DNA from: Aurelia coerulea
Lineage: Eukaryota; Cnidaria; Scyphozoa; Semaeostomeae; Ulmaridae
DNA: 64,000 nucleotides
Reading direction: 5' to 3'
Assembly (NCBI GenBank): GCA_039566865.1
Contig: CM076961.1
Location: 11,927,501-11,991,500 of the forward strand
In this document: positions 9,980 to 21,602 of the stretch, piece after piece
Layout: each line of letters begins with the position of its first letter
Position numbering within the stretch: position 1 is the stretch's first letter
Position numbers and translations under genes: made by a program
Notes under the pieces: model-generated
Told to the model about the DNA's origin: nothing
Database searches by the model: none
Seen by the model: only the letters and a program-made list of their open reading frames with translations

Positions 9980-10868
9980 CAGGGGCGCCGGAAGCTTAAT
10001 GATGCAGCGGGGGCTGGAATCGCAGAAAGGGCACCTTGGGGTGTCAACGTTTGCCGTTGAAGATAATAGGGAATCGTCGTTTAGGATATTGTACTAAACA
10101 TCTCTTCGACACATGCGTGGCCAGCCCAAAAAGCTCGGGTGGAAAGACATAGAAGCCCCCAGAAAAAATTCTCCTGACCACGCCCTTCTGATCCTCGGAA
10201 AACGTGGGAAATGCCCTTCGGACACTCGGAAAACGTGTGAATGCCCTTTTTAGTATTTTGATCTATTTCAGTATTTCTGGAAAAGCAACCATCTCATGCA
10301 GTACCTTTTATAACAGCGGGCATTTTTGCGCTACAAAAATCGAAACAGAGAAGTACATCATATATTTATTTAATAGAAAGGAAAAGATTTGATTAGAAAT
10401 TGAAATTCAAGGCCTTTCTCGAAATCTTCAAGAAGGGAATTCAGAATTCAAGGTGAAGGCCAATTGTCACAAAAGTTTCAAGTCAATCAAAGTCTACCCT
10501 CCCCAAGCTTTTTTAACTGATTTCGAGAAATTATAAGATCGACCTCTGTGAAAACTGGGGTGGACACCCCCAGACCACACCGTAGCGACACCACGCAACT
10601 GTCCTTCGAACTTGCTGTGATCTTGATTGTTGCGGACGAGAAAACAACTCGCTTCCAATTTCTAACAGACGCGATTAATTAGTAGTTCTCTGCAATAAAT
10701 TTTTGGAAAGGGCACTTTGCTGCCCCTGCGCTGTCCCCGTACCACTAGGGCAACGGGGTAGCTGCCCCCGCTGCCCCCGCTGCCCCCGCTGCCCCCACTG
10801 CCCCCACTGCCCCCACTGCCCCCACTGCCCCCGCTGTCCCCGCTGTCCCCGTAGCTCCGGCGCCCTTG
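9980..10868. mobile_element. hAT-like non-autonomous element, 889 bp
   Basis: Ends CAGGGGCGCCGG on the left and CAAGGGCGCCGG read inward from the right. The 8 bp target AAAACAGG is duplicated exactly at 9972-9979 and 10869-10876. These are hallmarks of the hAT superfamily. No transposase is visible. The right end holds a 9 bp C-rich minisatellite. It sits in the charged-repeat linker of the Helitron. Confidence 0.85.
10759..10855. repeat. 9 bp minisatellite CTGCCCCCR
   Basis: About ten units of CTGCCCCCG, CTGCCCCCA or CTGTCCCCG lie in a row next to the right terminus of the hAT-like element. On the minus strand this gives runs of five G every nine bases, so G-quadruplex formation is plausible. 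The apparent Gly/Ser or Cys/Pro proteins here come from the repeat alone. Confidence 0.85.
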
Positions 10869-11287
10869 AAAACAGGCAAATGAAACTGAATCTGAAAGGG
10901 AAGATAGGCTTGCAAGAAGGAGGCAGAATAGAACCAAAAAGCTAGCAAGTGAGACTGAATCTGAACGGGTGGAGCGACTTGCAAAATGCAGCTGTTTTTG
11001 CTACTTTCTTTGAAGTGGTTTCTGTCAAATTTCATAATTTGTGTTGTTCAGAGTCACAGGAATTTACCTTGACCATTAATCCAAAAAATAGGAAACTTCC
11101 AACTCAGGCCTCCAATAAAAGTAAAAACGAAAGTGAAAGTGAATGCAGCGGAATGCAAATATAAAACAGGCAAATAAAACTGAATCTGAAAGTGAAGAAC
11201 GGCTTACAAAAATGCGGCAGAATCCTTCCAAAAAGCTAGCAAATAAAACTGAATCTGAAAGGGCAGAACGACTTGCAAACTCCTAAC

Positions 11288-11997
11288 ATGGATGAGGATA
11301 CTATCAAGAAGATTATTAACGATGCTGTTATGTTGCAAACCTTGTCAGTAAAGACCACATGGATACTCTTATCGAGAAGTTACAAAATAATATCGAAGAA
11401 TTGATGAACAGGAAAATTGCTGAAGCAATGGAGCCTCTGAAGCAAGATATATTGGCGCTCGAGGGAAAACTAGAAGCATTCCAGGCACATTTATCCGAGT
11501 TGGAAACAAGGCTCGATGACTCGGAGCAATATAGTAGAAGGTCATGCTTACGTGTGTTTGGAGTTCCACTACCAGCCAATGGCAAAGAATCAAACAGTGA
11601 CTGTGTTGCCATCGCAAAAAAGATCTTTGCAGAAATGAAAGTCACCGTTCCTGACGATGGACTCGACAGAATTCATCGTATTGGCAAAAAGGAAAAGAAT
11701 GCAGCTGGAATTGTGGAGCAAGCTCTAATTATGAAGTTCACATCGTGGAAGTACGGCACTTCTGTATATAGAGGTAGGACAGAATTAAAGAATGAGAAAA
11801 GTCTATTGGATCTGACTCCAAGAAGAGCAAAGCTTCTCTCAAAGGCCCGATTGATGGTGAAAGACAACGCCAGCGTCGATTATTCGTTCGCAGATGTAAA
11901 CTGTCGTTTGGGCCTCAAAACAATCAGTGGAGACTTCAAATTTTTTAATTGTGAAGAAGAACTCTTAGATATTCTTTCCGAAATTGGAGCAAATTGA
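11288..11997 (+). pseudogene. LINE ORF1 (coiled-coil nucleic-acid chaperone type), frameshifted
   Basis: Starts ATG as MDEDTIKKIINDAV, shifts frame near 11330, and continues as MDTLIEKLQNNIEELMNRK for 212 residues. The N-terminal half has heptad-like Leu/Glu/Lys spacing (coiled coil), followed by YSRRSCLRVFGVPLPANGKE and IHRIGKKEKN, which match the pattern of ORF1 proteins of L1-type and many animal LINEs (RNG.PxxxxE, DRxHRxG). The C-terminal part holds PRRAKLLSKAR and FADVNCRLGLKT. Such ORF1p bind LINE RNA. One frameshift near the start breaks it; the rest is open to the TGA at 11995. Confidence 0.75.
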
Positions 11998-12397
11998 GAC
12001 TTACAGTACTTTTCCATTTTTGTCCAGGTATTTTTCCGTTTTCCGTGTCGGTTTTCTTGCGTTACTTTTTAGCTTGTGCAAACTTTGTCAACAGGGTACT
12101 TTTTCCTTGAGTCTCGAGTACGAAGGCCCATAGGGGCCACTGCCGTGTTCCTTGTTCCGTGTGCCGACTTTTCTGACGACTTTAGTGTCGCCTTCCTTGT
12201 TCCGTGTTCCGTGTTCATTTCAGGGGGTAGTTTTGCTCTATTTTCCTTCCAGTCCAATGGCAATACACCATACATTCCAATAAGATTTGCCTTGTATTTA
12301 CCCCCTGGAAAATATCATTTTCTGCCGTGTTCCTTCTGCCGCGTTCATAATTTTGTGACGACTTCCTTGTTCCCACCACAGTTCCGACTTTAGTGAC

Positions 12398-13004
12398 GTG
12401 TCATTAAAGTTTTCAAGTTTTCATGTTGAAGATATAAGCAAAAAGGCAAAACAAAAATTGCATGCACTTGTTCACCTCTCTAATTATATGGACCCTGTTA
12501 AATCAAAATTGCTGATGGATGCATTCATCAAATCGCAATTCAACTATTGTCCGCTTGTATGGATGTTTCATGACAGGACGATCAATTCAAAGGTAAACAA
12601 AATTCGTGAAAGAGCATTGCGAATTGTATGCAAAGATAGTGGAAATGATTTTGCAAATAGTGTGAATAATTCTGTAACGCAATCTGCAGTTGCTTATGAT
12701 AGAGATTTTTAAAACAAAGAACGATCTCAACCCAACATTTATGAAAGATATTTTTGCAGAAAAAGACAGCTATTATAGTCTGCGTAATGTATATCACTTG
12801 CAGCTGCCGAAAGTAAGGACAACAGTATATGGTACAGAAAATATTCAGTATAGAGGCTGCCTTTTATGGTCCTCACTTCCCAGCTTTTTGAAAGACTGTA
12901 GCACAATTCAAGAATTCAAAATGAAAGTAAAATAATGGAATGGTGATTCATGCACCTGCAGATTGTGTAAAATCTTTATTAAAGATTTGGGATTTTTAGA
13001 TTAA
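12398..13004 (+). pseudogene. LINE RT C-terminal segment (first of two in the composite)
   Basis: Reads KKAKQKLHALVHLSNYM, QFNYCPLVWMFHDRT, INSKVNKIRERALRIV, then a frameshift near 12690, FKTKNDLNPTFMKDIFAEK, YRGCLLWSSLP, and a Cys-rich end, CTCRLCK and GFLD. The same block order occurs at 21615-22400 and 28286-29035. The endonuclease, fingers and palm are missing: between ORF1 and this piece lies about 400 bp (11998-12397) of non-RT sequence rich in GTTCCGTG words. Confidence 0.8.
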
Positions 13005-13090
13005 TTTACTTTCTAGGTTATACTTCTTTTAGTTTTGTTGGCCTTAATTAGCTTTTAGCTATTTTAATTAGAAAAGCCAACTTTAAATAA

Positions 13091-14523
13091 ATGGATAACG
13101 AAATATATAAATTCTATGTCAGACCGCATCTGGATTATGGTGACATAATATATCACATTCCGCAATGTATCTGTGAATTTAGTCAAACTGTCACTTTGAC
13201 CAATTCAATGGAAACACTTGAATCGGTTCAATACTCTGCCGCATTGGCAGTAACTCGGGCTTGGAAGGGCACATCTCGTCAGAAAATTTGTGATGAACTT
13301 GGTTGGGAATCGCTCAACCTGCGACTATGGAGTAGACGCCTTGTTCTTTTCTATAAGATTATCAATAATTTGACTCCGGATTACACAAGAATTCCTGTAC
13401 CTCAGCTTCAGAAATCTGACTACAGTCTTCGCAGAAAAGCTGCAACAGGGAAAATACGTGCGAGAACTGAGAGATCTAAACCAAGTCTCTATCCAAACTG
13501 TTTGTCGGAATGGGAAAACTTGAACCTGAGATTCAACAATCCTGCTCAGTGAATATTTTCAAGAAAAAACTATTATCACTCATCCGTCAACCTTCAAAAC
13601 TGATCTACAACATTCACGTCCCAGAAGGTTTATCAATTTTAACACAGCTTCGTGTAGGACTTAGCAAGCTGAATTTTCACAAATTCAAACATAACTTCAG
13701 CGGTACTTTAAATCCTTTGTGCCCTGTAAATGATGGTATTGAGGATACGGAGCATTTTTTGCTGCTCTGCCATGCTTATGATGAAGATAGACGCAATCTT
13801 CATAACCCTATAGTGGTTGGGCTATATGACACGTCCTATTTTGGTTGGGGGGGGGGGCAAAAAAGCCCCCCTAACTAATTCTTGACTAGGAATAGATAGA
13901 GCAACCAGATTTGGTGTACTAATAGCCCCAGGCATGTACTTTACGAAAATATAAATATTAACCAAAAATTAGCCGTCATTATTGCTTGCGTCAGCATTTG
14001 TTTTGTGTGGTCAAGAAAAGTGGCAAAATCGGTCAAAATCAGGAAAAATGCGATAAAATTTAATTTGGAGCACAATTTCCATCCAAACATGACAATTATG
14101 ATAGAATACATCAAACAGCACTACCCTGCAAAAACATCTTTGCAAAATTTTGCAATTTTGCGACTTTTTTTGCGAAAATTAACATTTGAGAAATGGCGAC
14201 TTTGACAGAGTCAGTTCCGGAAAATTGTCTTCCTCCCCCTCATTTGTCAAAATATTTTTATGAAACTTCTTCAATCATTGTACAATAAGTATCAGCAAAA
14301 AGTCAGAAAGTTTCTGGGTCATAATTGTTATCCTGACAGAGTTATAACAAAAAGTCTACTAGTGTGAATGCGATATTGCAACCCCATGGATTAACAAACC
14401 ATTCAAATAAAAATTTACTCCAAATCATCCTGTATGGCCACGAAAAGTTATCTTTAGATTCAAATAAAAAAATTCTCGAGGCAACGTTAAAGTATATTCA
14501 GGCCTCAGAACGGTTCCAGTAAG
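13091..14523 (+). pseudogene. Second LINE RT C-terminal segment, interrupted
   Basis: Begins NEIYKFYVRPHLDYGDIIYH (5' truncated), then ESVQYSAALAVTRAWKGTSR, LGWESLNLRLWSRRLVLFYK, a frameshift near 13530, and DGIEDTEHFLLLCHAYD. After a foreign stretch (about 13832-14383) it resumes as VNAILQPHGLTNHSNKNLLQ and ends LEATLKYIQASERFQ. This is the family of the LINEs at 29.5-40.9 and 43.3-46.8 kb. It adjoins the 3' tail of the first LINE directly. Confidence 0.8.
13832..14383. mobile_element. Unclassified insertion in the second LINE segment
   Basis: The LINE frame breaks after RRNLHN and resumes at VNAILQ. The inserted sequence has a run of eleven G followed by CAAAAAAGCCCCCC near 13850, like the poly-G signatures at 27.3 and 30.2 kb. 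TAGTG flanks both sides (about 13832 and 14369) and may be the target duplication. I see no gene in it. Borders are uncertain by tens of bases. Confidence 0.4.
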
Positions 14524-14801
14524 TTCCTAAGTTTGTTGTTAAAAACCTCCTATTTTTTGTAATCACATTTTTTGTTGTTGTTTTAATTTCTTTTGACGGA
14601 ATTATGCCATTGTTATTTGCCATTTGCTATTTTGTAATATGTAATTTGTAATATTTAAATGTAACATTAATTTGAATCTCTATGATAAATGTTATGTTCG
14701 CAGGGATGCTATGTATTTCCATGCTCCTTGTGGCATCGTCTTGTAACCTTTGTCTGTTGATTGTAAATTCTATGGAAATATATATAAAAAACGACTTGCA
14801 A

Positions 14802-17062
14802 TAAGGCAGCAGAATAAAGCCACTAAAAGAATAAACGAAACAGAGCTGCAAACGACAGAGCAACTTCAAAAGCATAGATAGGAGAAGAGGAAGAAACAAC
14901 ATGTGAACCATGATAAAACAAGTTACTTAGCAGAATTCAACATAAGTAATGGTTCCATTTATGAACAAACTTGGGCAAAAATGAACTTGAACAGATTTCA
15001 TGAGTCAACAACATTTCCAATGCAGCAGTGCAAAGTTTGTTTTGAGACATGGCCAATGAAATCAGTATCGCAGTCTGAAAACTTTGTCTGTGTACGATGC
15101 TCCAGAGATAAGAAACTCCCCAAAAGATTTTCGAAGGAGAATGGTATGATTCCATCAGTAGTTCCAAGAGAATTGCAAGGCTTAACGCAAACTGAAGAGG
15201 GGCTTATTGCCCATCCTCTTCCAATGATCCATGTTTATGTAAAACCTGGTGGCCAAAGGGGTTACAGTGGACATTGTATTAACTTGCCACAAAGAGTTGA
15301 AAAGCTTGCTTCCAAATTTCCACACACTACCCAAAAGATTTGGCTATCATTGTTGTTCAAAAGAGAGGAAAGGATAATTCTACAAAAGATATGAAGGTAA
15401 GGCGAACTGTTGTTCATGATGCGTTAATGTGGTTGTTAACTGACAATCCACTTAATAAGGAGTTAGAAGTAGACCAAGAGGCATTGAATAGTTTTCCAGA
15501 AGATGGGGTGCCACAGGATTGAATTACGTTAGATTTAGAAGAAGAAAATGAGTCAGAACGTGCACAGGAAAGCCAAAATTCAAATCATGATATTAGTATT
15601 GGTGATCAGGTTTACAATGAAAAAACTGAAATGAGCTCTTTTCTGCCACTTGCTGAACAACAGCAACTAGAAATCCAAGCAATAAGAAATGAATTATCTG
15701 AGCAACAGCCATTGCAATGGTCAACTGAAGAGGGGGCAAACCCTTTAAGTGAATATGATACTCCATTTCTTGCCAGTAAGTATGGCATTCCCGACGCCTT
15801 TTCCAGATTGTCTTGGTGATCTAAACAATGAAGCTTCATTGAGAAATGTTTCTTTTCAAGATAGAATCAAGCACCTTCTAAAATTTAGTGAAAAGGTAAA
15901 TGGAAAATTGATTTATCGTTTTGCTAGCCATCCAAGATTTCCGTATTGGTCTTTGAACATGATTCAGAGAAAGAGAACCCTTGAACAAAGTGGTAGTTTT
16001 CTCAAACAGAATCCCAGTGAGGCCCATCTTACCATGGATGAATTGCGAGATATGGCACAAAATAACAATTCAAGTGAGTTGATGGCAAACATTTTCAGGT
16101 ACGTTGCAAATGTTTTAGGTTCCAATCCTTGTTGGCATTAAGTTAAGGAAGAATTAAAGCAGTTATAGAAGCAAAGGTGCACCAACCATCTTTTTTACAT
16201 TCTCTGCTGCAGATATGCATTGGCCAGATTTGCATGACCTTTTTAATAATGGTTCTAAATCTGAAATGTCAAGTGAAGAAAGACGACAAAATGTCACTAA
16301 CAATCCTCATCTAGACTGGTTCTTTAGTCAAAGATTGGATAATTTTGTGAAGCATGGGTTTTATGAAACAATGGATGCAGAATGGCATTGGTATAGATTT
16401 GAATACCAGCACAGGGGTAGCATTCATTGTCATGGCACTGCCAAATTGAAAAATGATCCAGGACTTTGTAAATTGACTGAGATCGCTTTAACAGGCTTTC
16501 TTGCGCAAAGATCTCTAAATGAGACAGCTGCCTTTCATCCTGATGCAAGTAAACTAATCGATGCTGGAAAACATGCAGGAAGAAGGTCTGCCAATATGTT
16601 GACTGGCTTTTAACAACTGTAGATCCTTTACCTCCAGACACTGAGACTTGGATTAAACCAAAAGTTCATCCTTGTCAGAAAAGGCATCAAGATGTTAGTG
16701 AGTCAGACCTTGAAACAGATTATGTAGACCTTGTTAATACTGTTCAGAGACATACAAGGTGTAGCACAAGTTATTGTTTGAGAAACAAACAAGATGAGTC
16801 TGAACTGAAATGCAGGTTTCATTTCCCATTTGAGTCTGGTCCAGAAATAAAGCTTGAATTTGAGGAAATTAATACAAAGAAAAGTGAGAAAACTTTTAGA
16901 GCTAAAATTGTTATAAAGCGCAATGACTCTAGGCTTAATAATCATCAAAGGTGCCAGCTGCAAGGTTGGAGAGCTAATTGTGACATACAAGTGGTTATTG
17001 ATCATTATGCTTGTGTTGAATATTTAACTAAATATACAGCAAAGGGTGAGCCAAAATCATAA
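14802..17062 (+). pseudogene. Helitron Rep (HUH endonuclease) with preceding Cys-rich region
   Basis: Restarts as IRQQNKATKRINETE, then [17 protein letters not shown] and a zinc-finger-like set ([16 protein letters not shown]), then [20 protein letters not shown] and GHCINLPQ, typical of the Helitron N-terminal region. Later parts give [48 protein letters not shown] and the catalytic HUH box [13 protein letters not shown] near 16400-16435. The two-Tyr motif is YACVEYLTKYTAKGE near 17010-17050. Together these give the nicking and joining activity of rolling-circle transposition. Frameshifts or stops occur near 15335, 15520, 15780, 16140-16210, 16610 and 17060, so the gene is dead. Confidence 0.85.
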
Positions 17063-17065
17063 AGT

Positions 17066-19316
17066 ATGAACCAGCTTTTCAGAGTAAGTCTTCAGAATAC
17101 AATCAGTGAAAATTCTGATGCAAAGAAGGCCATTAAAAAGTTAGCAATGAAAGCGCTTGGAGAGAGAGACTTCTCTGCACAGGAAACGATGCATTTGTTA
17201 ATGTCACTTAAGCTCCATAGCAGTTCATTCAAAGTCATACCAGTAAATCTTACTGGGTCACGAAAGATCCGCAAGCAAACCGATGGTGATTGTATCATTG
17301 AAAATGAAGGAGTTGACGTTTCAACGGAGAACTCCCTACTAGATGCATATGCTCATGGAGAGAACTATGATGATTCTCCTCAATTTGACAACATGAATCT
17401 TGCACAATTTGCCAAAAAGTACAAGTTATCTAAAAGTCGATTGGTTACTCTTCCAGACAATGTTGTTCCAAGGATATTTCCGACACATTCGCCAAACCCA
17501 ACCAGGTCAAATTTTGCTCTTTATTGCAAATTTCAGCTGTTAAGATATAAATCATGGAAGCATAAACAGAACAATGTTTGGGGTTGTGAGGATCCATCAG
17601 ATGAGATGCTAATAGCTGCTTGGCATGAGTTTCTACAAACACCATATGCACAAAGGAATGTACCAGATTGGGTTGATAAGTTGCAAAATGTTGTCTTGAA
17701 TCAAGAGCCTCAGTATGAAGAGCCTCAACAGCAACAAAGTGAATGTCACCAAGAGGAATGGATGATCTTAGCAGGATTAAATACCGCCTGTGACCATGCA
17801 TCTGACAGCTCTGCCAGTGACTGGCAAAAAGACAGGGATAACTACACTGAAGAAAAACTACATGAAATGCCTCAATGGGTAAAAGATAAAACAGATTCTC
17901 ACAACTTTGAGCAATATCTGCTTAATGTGGATATGAATTGTCTCAATCGCAAGCAGATACTTGCGTATGATTTAGTTATGTCTCATTCTCATGATGATGG
18001 TACAGCAAAAGACCCACTTTGTCTAATAGTAATAGGAGTTGCTGGCACAGGCAAGAGTTACTTGATTAACACTTTGCGCAATTCATTGCACAATAAATGT
18101 GCAGTCACTGCAACCACAGGAAAAGCTGCTTTTAACATTCAGGGTGTAACAATACATTCATTGCTCAAGTTACCTGTAGGTGTGTATGGTAGCAAGGATT
18201 TAAGCGGAGAAAACCTATGCAGACTTCAAAGAATACATAGTTATAGATGAGTACTCAATGCTTGGCCAGACTACATTTGGATAGATTAACAGGCGTTGTA
18301 GACCATCAACTGGCTTCCTTGATAAATTATTGGGTGGTAAATCTTTGATTTTATTTGGTGATCCTGGCCAATTCCCTCCAATTGGAGACAAACCATTGTT
18401 TCATTCTCAACCTTCTAATGAGATTGGTAAACAAGGCTATTTTTGCATACATGAGGTTTGACAATGTTATCAAGCTTACTGAAGACCAGAGAGTATTCGG
18501 TGTTAGCAAGGAGCAAATTGCATTCCGGGACTTCTTATTTAGACTGAGAAATAGAGAAACTACATCAGATGATTGGCAGTTACTATTGACCCGCCAGCCA
18601 TCAGATGTCATCAACATTTGTAAATTTGAGAATTCAATAAGACTTTTTTACAGCAATGAGCAAGTTGGTGAATTCAACTATGAACGGTTGACAAAGTTAC
18701 AGAGCCCCCCATTGCATGGATTGAAGCAAGAAATTCATCAGCAGCTGCTAAAAGATTGAGTTCAGATGAAGTGTCTGGTTTACAGCCAGTTATTTATTTA
18801 TCAAAATATGCAAAAGTCATGTTGACTATGAACTTAGGGCCAAGCATTGGAATTTACAATGGAGCCATTTGGATTGTAATTTATGTTGTGTATCAAACAG
18901 GTCATAGACCACCTAGCCTGCCTATTGCAGTGATCATCAAGTTTGATGGATACAGAGGGCCTTGCCTTCCTTCAGTGATCAAGAATCATCATTGGTGCCA
19001 GTCTGTCCAGTAACCATGAAAGCAAACACTAATGCATTTCATGAAAGGCAACAATTGCCTCTACGATTCTTTCACAATTCATAAAAGTCAGGGGATGACT
19101 TTATCAAAAGCATGGGTAGACATTGGCAAATCCGAGAGGACAGTTGGAATGTCATATGTAGCTTTAAGTAGAGTGAAAACATTGTCGTCACGTATAGTTG
19201 AACCAATGAGCTTTGAGCGCCTTGAGAAGATTAAATCAGCTGCAACATTTCAATACAGATTACAAGAGCAGGAAAGATTACAAAGACTAGCTGATGAAAC
19301 TACATCCAATGAGTAG
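17066..19316 (+). pseudogene. Helitron PIF1-type helicase
   Basis: The longest open piece (17066-18250) ends the Rep-helicase linker and enters the SF1B helicase. Walker A is GVAGTGKSYLI near 18040. Motif Ia is TATTGKAAFNIQGVTIHSLL. Walker B is YIVIDEYSMLG, reached by a frameshift near 18235. Motif III is FGDPGQFPPIGD near 18357. Then LTEDQRVFG, and motifs V and VI as FTIHKSQGMTL and YVALSRVKTL near 19077-19190. The protein ends RLADETTSNE at the TAG (19314-19316). Breaks near 18235, 18280, 18460, 18760 and 19010 leave it non-functional. The helicase unwinds the donor strand in Helitron transposition. Confidence 0.9.
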
Positions 19317-19675
19317 TTTTAGACCTAATGTGTAATTGTAGTTACGTTGACAACCAATTTATATTATGAACTTCAATAGTCCAACCAGGTAAGAACTTCA
19401 TTCTAAGTTCATTTTTATTTCACAGGGGGAGCAGGACAAGAAGAAAGAAGGCAAGGAAGAAGAAAAGGGAAGAAAAATGAAGAGAAGTCAAGTTGATCTC
19501 AGGGTGGCACTTCACTATGCAAATGGCATCTGAAAAATGGGTAAGATTTCATCTTTTCTTTAAAAGTTGTTGCACTTCAGAAAAGTGGTTTGAGTCTTCT
19601 TTTAAGAAAACTGTAAAAATCTACAGATGTGTGCCATAAAGTTTTTCAGAACAGAAGTGATAATTTCCCATTGTA
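19317..19675. other. Helitron 3' flank, no gene
   Basis: Contains a purine-rich stretch (about 19425-19490, AAGAAGGCAAGGAAG type). I looked for the Helitron terminal hairpin followed by CTRR and could not assign it. Confidence 0.35.
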
Positions 19676-20281
19676 TACCCGTGCTCAAAAATAAACTATG
19701 CATGTTTGGAAGGCCACACTAAATCGTACACGGGACCACTTTTGAAGATTTATGACTTAATTGTTAGCAAAAAGCCTGAATTAGATACTGGAATTTTTTG
19801 CAAATTTTTTTCGTTTTCAGTTTTTAGTGCTAAAAGTGAGTTTCCTAAAATTTTAATTTTCGAAAACACTGAAAACGATAAAAGAACATCTATATAGTTT
19901 TCTGAAGAATCGACATGAATGGACAACGAGAGAACTTGTTGGTGGCCATTTGCGATTTAGAAATCGACTAATTGTAATCTGCTATATGAGAGTTCGTGTT
20001 AAACCCCCAAATCCCCCTGAAAACATTTTCTCTTTGTTCATTCATGTTGAGTCTTTTAGAATTTGATCGACGTTTTTTGGTAGTTTTCAATGTTTTCGAA
20101 AACGAACATTTTAAGAAACCCATTTCTAGCTCTAAAAAATGAAAACAGAATAATTTGCAAAAGTCCAAGAATCTAACTCATGCCTTCTGCTAAAGACTAA
20201 GTCATATATCTTCAAAATCAGTCTAGTGTACGATTTATTTTGGCCTGCGAAACGTGCATAGTTTATTTTGGCGCACCCGGT
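19676..20281. mobile_element. Mariner-type MITE with arms of about 110 bp
   Basis: Inverted arms of about 110 bp (19676-19785 and 20172-20281). The left end is TACCCGTGCTCAAAAATAAA; the right end read inward is ACCGGGTGCGCCAAAATAAA. Both continue through TATGCA, AAATCGTACAC and TTTTGAAGATxTATGACTTA. The ends belong to the same TACCGGGTG class as four other elements in the window. No gene inside. Confidence 0.7.
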
Positions 20282-21602
20282 GGAAAATCACAGCAGAGAA
20301 TTGCAAAAAATAGTGAAAAGCATCTTTTAACTATGATTCTTTGCTACTGATAGAATTTTGATTTGCATCTTCATTGACTTTTTCCTTCCTTTTGCACAAT
20401 TTTTCTTCTAGTATATTTCTGTTGTCTTAGTAGTCACAATATGTACTTAGTTTGACCTTTGTAGCCTTGCATGTGCCAGATTTGTATTGGTGGTATTTTT
20501 TGTGGACCATAAAAATTACCTTAGCAAAGAGACCACAAAAGGTGTATTCACAGATGATGCTGGTTGTAAAGGCCCCTTTAATGTTGCCACACATGACTAT
20601 GCATAGATGGATCTCATACACAAATGCTTATCTCATGTATTTTGTTGCAGGAGTTAAAGGCAAGTTATTAATTTGTGACAGCCTTGTAAAGAGTTAAACT
20701 GCTTTGGATCAATATTGCTTCAAATATGTAAAGCATTAACACAGCATTGGATCACTATCTGCAAATTAACTGTTGACATTCCTCTAACAGTTTGCACAGC
20801 ATTGATCATTCAAGACCAACAAAGTATAAGAGAACTGTTTGAGGATGCTCATTTTTACAAATACCAAAAAGCATAGGATCAGTATTGCTTCAGGGAATTC
20901 TTCATACCTTGCGACCTTTTAACTTTGATACAAACTGGTACCAGGTGAACCTTTGAAGAACTGCTTGGGCCAACTGTTGTGCATATGTACTCTCAATTGT
21001 GCATATGTACTCTCAAGACTGGTCTCCATTCAAGTCAAAGTACAAAACCTGTTATTTTACACAGAATTGAATGGGGGAACACTTTGTATGGTGCCATAAT
21101 GTATCAAGTTGTTTGACTTTATTGAAGATGCTGACTAATGCAGATAAAAGCAGATAATTGACAGTCAGGGCTAACTACAAAGAAATGATAAAAGCTGGTG
21201 CTACTAAAACATCAAACTATTTTTACTTCAAAATGCCAGTGTTGACCTATGGCCAAATCAGAGAATCATGCCATGTGAAGTACCACCTTGGGAAAAGAAA
21301 GCCTCGCAGTCCAAGGAGCACAAAACGAACTGACATTAATTAACTGTGTCTTAAAATTGCAATTTAACACTTCAGTTAAAACTAATATCATGTTGAGTTT
21401 TAATGAATATCATAGTAGCATGATACAGTTTTGAAATTTTTTAACAGTTCTCGTAGTTCTCTAAATTTTCTTTTGCCTCAAAAAGCTGCAATTTAACTTG
21501 ATTTTAGCTCCAAAAACTCCACTACGACATTCATTCTTTTGAAAATCTGCAAAATTGACTCAGCGCTATGACCAGCACTTACTTAAGGTTACTGTATCCC
21601 TT
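20282..21602. other. No gene seen
   Basis: AT-rich. A 20 bp direct duplication (TTGTGCATATGTACTCTCAA) lies near 20978-21016. No open frame here has a recognisable motif. Confidence 0.5.

Larger units (their letters stand above)
9560..11278 (+). pseudogene. Helitron linker: peptidase tail and ETESER repeats, with a tandem duplication
   Basis: Resumes as GDKNGKAVLLNIKKHIFLGK, then NATFFEVVSVTFDNLYCSES, then a charged repeat of the form KLANETESERxxRLAKMQ. A second, diverged copy of the ATFFEVVSV segment starts at 11002, 1351 bp after the first at 9651. Subtracting the hAT insertion and its duplicated target leaves a tandem duplication of about 454 bp. The charged repeat appears near 9890-9960, 10875-10985 and 11165-11278 and ends KTESERAERLA at the LINE insertion. 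Similar charged repeats before the Rep domain are familiar from animal Helitron proteins. Stops and frameshifts (for example near 9890) show decay. Confidence 0.55.
11279..14789 (+). mobile_element. Composite LINE insertion, 12 bp target duplication
   Basis: AACGACTTGCAA is duplicated at 11267-11278 and 14790-14801. With one copy removed the Helitron reads ERAERLA then IRQQNKATK without a break. The insert starts 9 bp before an ORF1 start codon, holds ORF1 (11288-11997), an internal loss, an RT C-terminal segment ending near 13004 with its own 3' tail, then a second, different RT C-terminal segment (13091-14523) with a 3' UTR ending AATATATATAAAA. Two LINE families therefore lie between a single pair of target duplications. 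Confidence 0.8.
4990..19340 (+). mobile_element. Decayed Helitron with four nested insertions
   Basis: Plus-strand element whose coding pieces follow the Helitron order: a leader with a 2A-like motif (5.0-5.3 kb), a peptidase-like region (8.6-9.9 kb), a Lys/Glu-rich repeated linker (9.9-11.3 and 14.8 kb), a HUH Rep (about 15.2-17.1 kb) and a PIF1-type helicase (17.1-19.3 kb). It is split by elements at 5342-8595, 9257-9559, 9980-10868 and 11279-14789. Several frameshifts and stops show it is inactive. I could not identify the 5' TC or the 3' hairpin with CTRR, so both ends are approximate. Confidence 0.75.

Noticed and set aside
10662..11035. Gly/Ser-, Cys/Pro- and Ala-rich proteins
   Set aside because: Products of the 9 bp minisatellite read in three frames inside a hAT-like element.
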